Shown here in pieces: positions 23,528-26,713 of a stretch of DNA of 26,713 nt (its first letter is position 1; each line of letters opens with the position of its first letter). A model generated the notes under the pieces. The model did no database searches. It was given only the letters and a program-made list of their open reading frames with translations, and was not told the origin of the DNA. Source of the DNA: an uncultured Selenomonadales bacterium (lineage in GTDB: Bacteria; Bacillota; Negativicutes; Selenomonadales; Selenomonadaceae); contig CALFJB010000074.1 in NCBI GenBank assembly GCA_937877565.1, positions 1-26,713 on the forward strand. The letters are read 5' to 3'. The translations under genes and the position numbers were made by a program.

Positions 23528-23619
23528 CTGGGCGAAAAAAAAACACGTAACCGCTTGCTTTTTTCTATCTACAAGCTAATCCGTGCGTCCTTACTTTCAG
23601 ACTCTATATTTTTTAACTT

Positions 23620-23662
23620 AACGTTTGCATTTTACCACAGATGTTTTTCCAAATGCAACGTT
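23620..23662 (+). promoter_or_regulatory. Inverted repeat upstream of the putative rep gene
   Basis: AACGTTTGCATTT (23620-23632) and AAATGCAACGTT (23651-23662) form a 12-bp inverted repeat with one extra T and an 18-nt spacer. They lie immediately before the ribosome site AAAGGAG of the gene at 23685. Placement suggests an operator for autoregulation of Rep, or a leader hairpin. Confidence 0.6.
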
Positions 23663-23684
23663 TTCCCGAAAGGAGTTTTTTATT

Positions 23685-24617
23685 ATGTTGACTTCTAAAA
23701 AAATGTTGGACACCATGCGTTCCATTCAAGTTTTTCCGTCTCATGTCCGCGTTGAACCCAACGACAAGGACACTAAAGTTCTTTTCGGTATCAAGGACGA
23801 TAACTATCAACTGCTTCTTGACGGCGACTCCCGCAACATTGTTGAAAAACGTAACCATAAAAAACACGGCACTATCAAGACGCCTTACACTCTTACCAAC
23901 TCCGATGGTTACGACAACAGAATCCCTCTTAACGAATTTGACCGCGCTGTTCTCTCCGTCTGCATTTCTGAATGGCTTGCCGGTAATCCTTACACTACTC
24001 CAGCCATTATCTTTCGCGCTTTAATCGGTAAAGTCGGGGGCGTTAGCATCAGACCCCGTCCGAATCAGTTAAAAGCTATCCTTAACTCTATTGAAAAACT
24101 TATGTTCACTAACTTCAACCCCGATACCGAAGATTCTTTCCAGAAACTTAATTACTCCGATGGCGGCGACTCTATCAAAATCAAAAAGTCTCCTGTGCTT
24201 CCCGCTTGTGTCGTCGACGCCAAAATCAACGGGCAACTCATCGACAACGCTGTCTTTTTCACCCTTGAAAGTCCCATTCTTATTATCACCGACAAAAAAT
24301 CCCAAATCCTTCGCTATGACTCCAACCTTCTTAACGTTCCCAACCAGAACAATACTCCTCTCGTTATTTCTCTCAAAAACTACGTTATGCGCCGCATTGT
24401 TGAAATCTTCGCTCACAAGATGACCAAAACCATTACTTGGGATAATGTTTTCCGCCGTTGCAGAATCATTGACGCAAGTGACAAAATCAAACATGATGCT
24501 CGCGATACTATCCTTAAACTTTTTGCACATCTTCAACATCAAGGCTTTATTAAATCCTTTGAACCCGCCAAAAAATCCCCTGACGCTAAACGGTCTTACG
24601 GCATTTCTTTCAAATAA
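23685..24617 (+). CDS. Putative replication initiator (Rep-like, winged-helix)
   Basis: A 310-residue protein that I assign by context as a plasmid replication initiator. It is the last gene of the replication operon and is followed after 70 nt by three 22-bp iterons. The sequence shows a segment LNEFDRAVLSVCISEWLAGNPYTTPAIIFRALIGK at about 88-122 that resembles the first winged-helix of RepA/TrfA-like initiators. A second helix-rich part near the end (NYVMRRIVEIFAHKMTKTI, TILKLFAHLQHQGFI) fits a second winged helix. No relaxase or HUH motif and no ATPase motif are seen. The start ATG at 23685 has AAAGGAG 9 nt upstream; the frame extends 20 codons earlier but over the inverted repeat. It could instead be another DNA-binding protein of a phage replication module. 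Confidence 0.6.
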   Translation: MLTSKKMLDTMRSIQVFPSHVRVEPNDKDTKVLFGIKDDNYQLLLDGDSRNIVEKRNHKKHGTIKTPYTLTNSDGYDNRIPLNEFDRAVLSVCISEWLAGNPYTTPAIIFRALIGKVGGVSIRPRPNQLKAILNSIEKLMFTNFNPDTEDSFQKLNYSDGGDSIKIKKSPVLPACVVDAKINGQLIDNAVFFTLESPILIITDKKSQILRYDSNLLNVPNQNNTPLVISLKNYVMRRIVEIFAHKMTKTITWDNVFRRCRIIDASDKIKHDARDTILKLFAHLQHQGFIKSFEPAKKSPDAKRSYGISFK

Positions 24618-24687
24618 ATAAAAGTCGCGTCACGCCTTACTTTCTCGATAAATTTCCTGAAAAAGAGCTCAAAGTCTAGACGCCACC

Positions 24688-24753
24688 TTGCTATGTACAT
24701 TAAGGAAGTTTGCTATGTACATTAAGGAAGTTTGCTATGTACATTAAGGAAGT
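24688..24753 (+). repeat. Three perfect tandem 22-bp iterons
   Basis: Three head-to-tail identical copies (24688-24709, 24710-24731, 24732-24753), each beginning TTGCTATGTACATTAAGG and containing the palindrome ATGTACAT. A 22-bp period is two helical turns, as in Rep-binding iterons of theta plasmids. There are no spacers, so this is not a CRISPR array. Confidence 0.9.
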
Positions 24754-24849
24754 TTTTTAAGTCAAAAAAGGTGGGTTTTAGCTAGGCGTGGTCTTGCTAA
24801 ACTCATCACTCCCAAAAACCCTTAAACATTGTAGACTATGTAAACAATG

Positions 24850-24962
24850 TAGCGCAACGGCGGACGCTACGCTTGCCGCCTGATGCCTAACGGCGGCGGC
24901 ACCGCCTGCGCACCAGGAATAGGAATAGGAATAGGAATAGGGATAGAGTAGCCGTTGCGCTA
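24850..24962. repeat. GC-rich region bounded by a perfect 12-bp inverted repeat
   Basis: TAGCGCAACGGC (24850-24861) and GCCGTTGCGCTA (24951-24962) are exact reverse complements, 89 nt apart. The interval contains further complementary GC-rich blocks (GGCGGCGGC, CCGCC). This is the most GC-rich stretch of an AT-rich window and should form a stable stem in single-stranded DNA or RNA. Confidence 0.75.
24916..24945 (+). repeat. Hexanucleotide tandem repeat (GGAATA)n
   Basis: Four perfect GGAATA units (24916-24939) and a variant GGGATA (24940-24945) lie inside the GC-rich inverted repeat. Copy number is likely to vary by slippage. Confidence 0.9.
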
Positions 24963-24995
24963 TAAAAAAATAATAAAAAAAATGCGACCCCAAAT

Positions 24996-25027
24996 TTTTA
25001 AAAATCGAACATTTTAAAAATCGAACA
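24996..25027 (+). repeat. Two tandem 16-bp AT-rich repeats
   Basis: TTTTAAAAATCGAACA occurs twice without a gap (24996-25011, 25012-25027), next to A-tracts. A 19-nt relative lies upstream of the dnaB-type gene (22019-22037). They may be an unwinding element or protein-binding sites of the origin. Confidence 0.8.
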
Positions 25028-25064
25028 AAAAATTTTTTTACCAAAAAGCTTGATACAGGAACGA

Positions 25065-25658
25065 TTAGTGGAATTTTTGATAATAAGTAAGATAGGGCGT
25101 GTCGTCAGGTAAAATAAAATTATTGAGTTGCTTTTTACCTTCGGCATCAGCATCAGTAATTTTCATAACGTATCTGGGAATCGTTGATGAGAGCGCGGCG
25201 CATTAAATCAGCGTGTTCGGTGTTCATACAGAAAACTATAGTTTTGCTGAAACGCCCGTTTTCTTTAAGCTACTGTGTAATACGTTTAGCAACAAGTTTT
25301 GTACATTCTTTAATGAAAAGTGTGTCGTCAAAATCTTGCTGATGAAAAATTTTGTCGGTGATTAAATTACCGTCAACATTGCGTTGATTTATATGAGGAC
25401 GCCAGCCTTCAATATCTCGGTCAATATTTACGCGAATAATTTTGAAAGGCGCTAAAAATCCGTCCATAATGCCTTGATTCAAACTGTAAGTGTAAATCGG
25501 TTCACCAAAGTAAGTGCTACTGCTGACTGCCTTTGTTTCTTTGAGCGTGGCAGTCATACCGATAGGAATTGCGTTGCTAAAATAATTTAAAATGCGTCGC
25601 CATTCCGAATCGGCTTTATATTCCTTCAAGTTAATTTTGATTTTCTGCAATAATTTTT
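25065..25658 (-). pseudogene. hsdR remnant (type I restriction R subunit, helicase fragment)
   Basis: On the minus strand about 195 codons of the HsdR helicase core are recognisable. Upstream is SEWRRILNYFSNAIPIGMTA with motif III changed from TATP to TATL, then YFGEPIYTYSLNQGIMDGFL and IDRDIEGWRP. A TAG at 25270-25272 interrupts it, and the frame continues as LKENGRFSKTIVFCMNTEHA. A frameshift near 25170 leads to VMKITDADAEGKKQLNNF, and a final TAA lies at 25065. The nuclease domain, Walker A, DEAH motif and C-terminal half are missing. The 5' end is joined directly to the recombinase remnant. It is closer to the EcoKI/EcoR124-like 'ATPKETK' subfamily than to the intact hsdR at 9007, so it is not a duplicate of that gene but a trace of another RM system. 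Confidence 0.88.
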
Positions 25659-25741
25659 TCAGCACGAATCGCCCGCATGGCACGAGCGATAGTAGAAACA
25701 GACAAACCAGTTAAACGTTCAGCCTGCTTGTAGGAATAATG
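25631..25741 (-). pseudogene. Serine recombinase remnant (C-terminal helix-turn-helix only)
   Basis: Thirty-six codons and a stop on the minus strand encode the C-terminus of a recombinase related to the intact one at 6705: 26 of 36 residues agree with it by my count (YSYKQxERLTGLSxSTIxRA core). The catalytic domain is gone. The sequence upstream is the inverted-repeat region, which passes from GTTAGCA straight into the codon for His-Tyr-Ser, so about 570 nt were deleted, with a 2-nt CA match at the junction. Downstream the stop is followed at once by the hsdR fragment. Confidence 0.9.
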
Positions 25742-25855
25742 CTAACTTATAATTACGCCGGATTTTTATTAGGATTTTTTTGGCATAGAGAAAATTGTCC
25801 GTATAGTCCGGCTAGTCCGTGAAAAAAAAAAGTATGCCCTAAGCCAAATTTACTA

Positions 25856-26659
25856 GGGGCTGTTTGTAAATCCAAATAGATAAAAAACATAAACAATTCT
25901 TTGATAAAATAAGTTTGAATAACTCGAAAGGATTGTCTATGTCAAACTCATTTTATCACAAAGATTTAACAGATGCTCAATGGAACAAAATTAATTTTTT
26001 ATTTCCGAAACCAAAGAGCGTCGGAAGACCTGCTCTCAACTCTCGTATTGTTCTTAATGCCATTTTATGGATATTAAGAAGCGGTGCGCGTTGGCGCGAT
26101 TTGCCTTCTCACTATGGGAATTGGAACAGTATTTATCACAAATTCCGTCTTTGGTGAATCATCACTGATAGAAATTGATTCAACATTTTGCAAGGTACAT
26201 CAAAGTGCTTGTTCCGCTCTGAAAAATCAAGATATCGGCTCTTCGCGCGGCGGTAAAAATACCAAAATTCACGTTCTCGTTAATGAAAGAATGCAAATGA
26301 TAAATGTGGTGCTGACCGGCGGGCAAGTTCACGACAGCGAAAAAGCTATTGAACTTTTTGAGAGAATAACGCTTAAAGGTAAGACAGTGCTTGCAGACAG
26401 AGCCTTCAGTTCAGAAAAAATTCGTAATTATATTGAAAAAGAAGGTGGCAAGGTATGTATTCCAGATAAAAGGAATTACAAGATACAGCACGATTTTGAT
26501 AAGGAAATGTACAAGAAACGCAGTATAGTAGAGAGATTTTTTCAGCGAATAAAGAACTATCGCCATATTGCTACACGTTACGACAAATTAGCTGAATGTT
26601 TCTTGAATTTTGTGTTTCTGGCCGCTTCTGCCATTCACTTTTAATTTACCAACATCCCC
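25856..26659 (+). mobile_element. IS5-family (IS427-like) insertion sequence, 804 bp, defective
   Basis: The ends are GGGGCTGTTTGTAAAT (25856-25871) and, inverted, GGGGATGTTGGTAAAT (26644-26659), matching at 14 of 16 positions. A TA target duplication flanks both ends (25854-25855, 26660-26661), as for the IS427 group. The only gene is a transposase with an internal deletion. The element inserted into the right inverted repeat, so it arrived after that repeat was formed. Confidence 0.9.
25939..26644 (+). pseudogene. IS5-family transposase, inactivated by internal deletion/frameshift
   Basis: The N-terminal part begins at ATG 25939 after CGAAAGGA: DLTDAQWNKINFLFPK, GRPALNSRIVLNAILWILRS, GARWRDLPSHYGNWNSIYHK, ending at the TGA at 26155-26157. 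The rest continues in another frame: IEIDSTFCKVHQSACSAL with the first catalytic Asp, then SRGGKNTKIH, the second Asp in VLADRAF, and the Glu motif KRSIVERFFQRIKNYRHIATRYDK to the TAA at 26644. Compared with family members, about 20-25 residues between RLW and the first Asp motif are missing, and the frame shifts there. The programmed -1 frameshift known in some IS427 elements would not restore the missing residues. The three DDE residues remain, but the protein is broken; it could only move if helped in trans. Confidence 0.85.
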
Positions 26660-26713
26660 TAGTTCTGACAGACAGACACTAAAGGCTTGATAAATCCTTT
26701 AACTTTTTTGCCT

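Larger units (their letters stand above)
24618..25064. other. Probable replication origin region
   Basis: 447 nt without genes but dense in structure: iterons (24688-24753), a 7-bp inverted repeat ACATTGT/ACAATGT (24826-24850), a GC-rich inverted repeat (24850-24962), a hexamer repeat, an A-tract (24963-24982) and two AT-rich 16-bp direct repeats. It directly follows the putative rep gene, the classic place for an iteron origin. I found no clear DnaA box (TTATNCACA). The open frame on the minus strand here is an artefact of the repeats. Confidence 0.6.
25741..26697 (-). repeat. Right copy of the large inverted repeat, split by an IS element
   Basis: Reverse complement of the left copy at 6478-6620. 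The core 25763-25821 is identical over 59 bp. The repeat continues to 25853, is interrupted by the IS at 25856-26659, and resumes at 26662 (AAAGGCTTGATAAATCC at 26681-26697 matches the left copy near 6478-6493). Removing the IS and one TA restores a continuous alignment. Confidence 0.88.

Noticed and set aside
24688..24753. Tandem repeats resembling a short CRISPR array
   Set aside because: The three 22-bp copies are adjacent with no spacers and follow a Rep-like gene; iterons explain them. The Cas4-like gene has no other cas neighbours.
24778..25044. Minus-strand frame with a Tyr-Ser repeat
   Set aside because: The repeat comes from the GGAATA hexamers; the frame crosses structured origin DNA and lacks a ribosome site.
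25915..26644. Intact IS427-type transposase made by programmed frameshift
   Set aside because: About 20-25 residues between the N-terminal part and the first Asp motif are missing, which a one-base frameshift would not restore.

Overview
The window looks like a piece of a mobile replicon (plasmid, plasmid-like integrative element or phage-plasmid) from a low-GC Bacillota-type bacterium. The supporting signs are the AT-rich composition, strong AGGAGG/GGTGAT ribosome binding sites, intrinsic terminators, a Firmicutes-phage-type family A DNA polymerase, and DUF927, DUF932, DUF3846 and DUF3102 accessory proteins. A Negativicutes host is my guess and is not proven. There are no rRNA, tRNA or housekeeping genes.

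Layout. (1) 1-6164: accessory genes of a phage or conjugative-element type. These are a 5'-truncated DUF927-like ATPase, a small unknown gene, a minus-strand excisionase-like HTH gene, an unknown gene with a possible viroplasmin-like domain, and a DUF932 / small protein / Cas4-like nuclease / DUF3846 cluster. (2) 6165-6704: noncoding DNA. It holds the left copy of a large inverted repeat and the promoter of a serine recombinase. (3) 6705-7304: the serine recombinase. (4) 7400-17495: a densely packed defence operon in which almost every junction overlaps or has a gap of 0-18 nt. Its order is ATPase, PD-(D/E)XK nuclease, hsdR, an uncatalogued 59-aa ORF, hsdM, PIN toxin, antitoxin candidate, hsdS, a 579-aa protein with a Mrr/DUF4365-like nuclease motif, and a membrane protein interrupted by a TGA. 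(5) 17580-17900: a topB remnant. (6) 18043-24617: a replication operon (DUF3102 protein, phage-type DNA polymerase, DnaB-type helicase, putative Rep). It is preceded by a leader with a divergent small-RNA promoter, a minus-strand terminator and an attenuator-like terminator. (7) 24618-25064: the probable origin, with three 22-bp iterons, a GC-rich inverted repeat and AT-rich direct repeats. (8) 25065-26697: a decayed inverted copy of the recombinase locus. It contains an hsdR fragment, a 36-codon recombinase C-terminus and the right inverted repeat, which is split by an IS5-family element with TA target duplications.

How it fits together. The recombinase and replication genes share a pyrimidine-rich coding style and probably form the backbone. 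The purine-rich defence operon reads as cargo inserted between them. The inverted recombinase loci flank about 19 kb. Their noncoding core is identical over 59 bp although the recombinase coding remnants have diverged, so the core may be an active recombination site. The strongest candidates for undescribed biology are the ATPase plus PD-(D/E)XK nuclease pair, the embedded small ORF and TA pair in the hsd operon, and the RNA-based control region of the replication operon.
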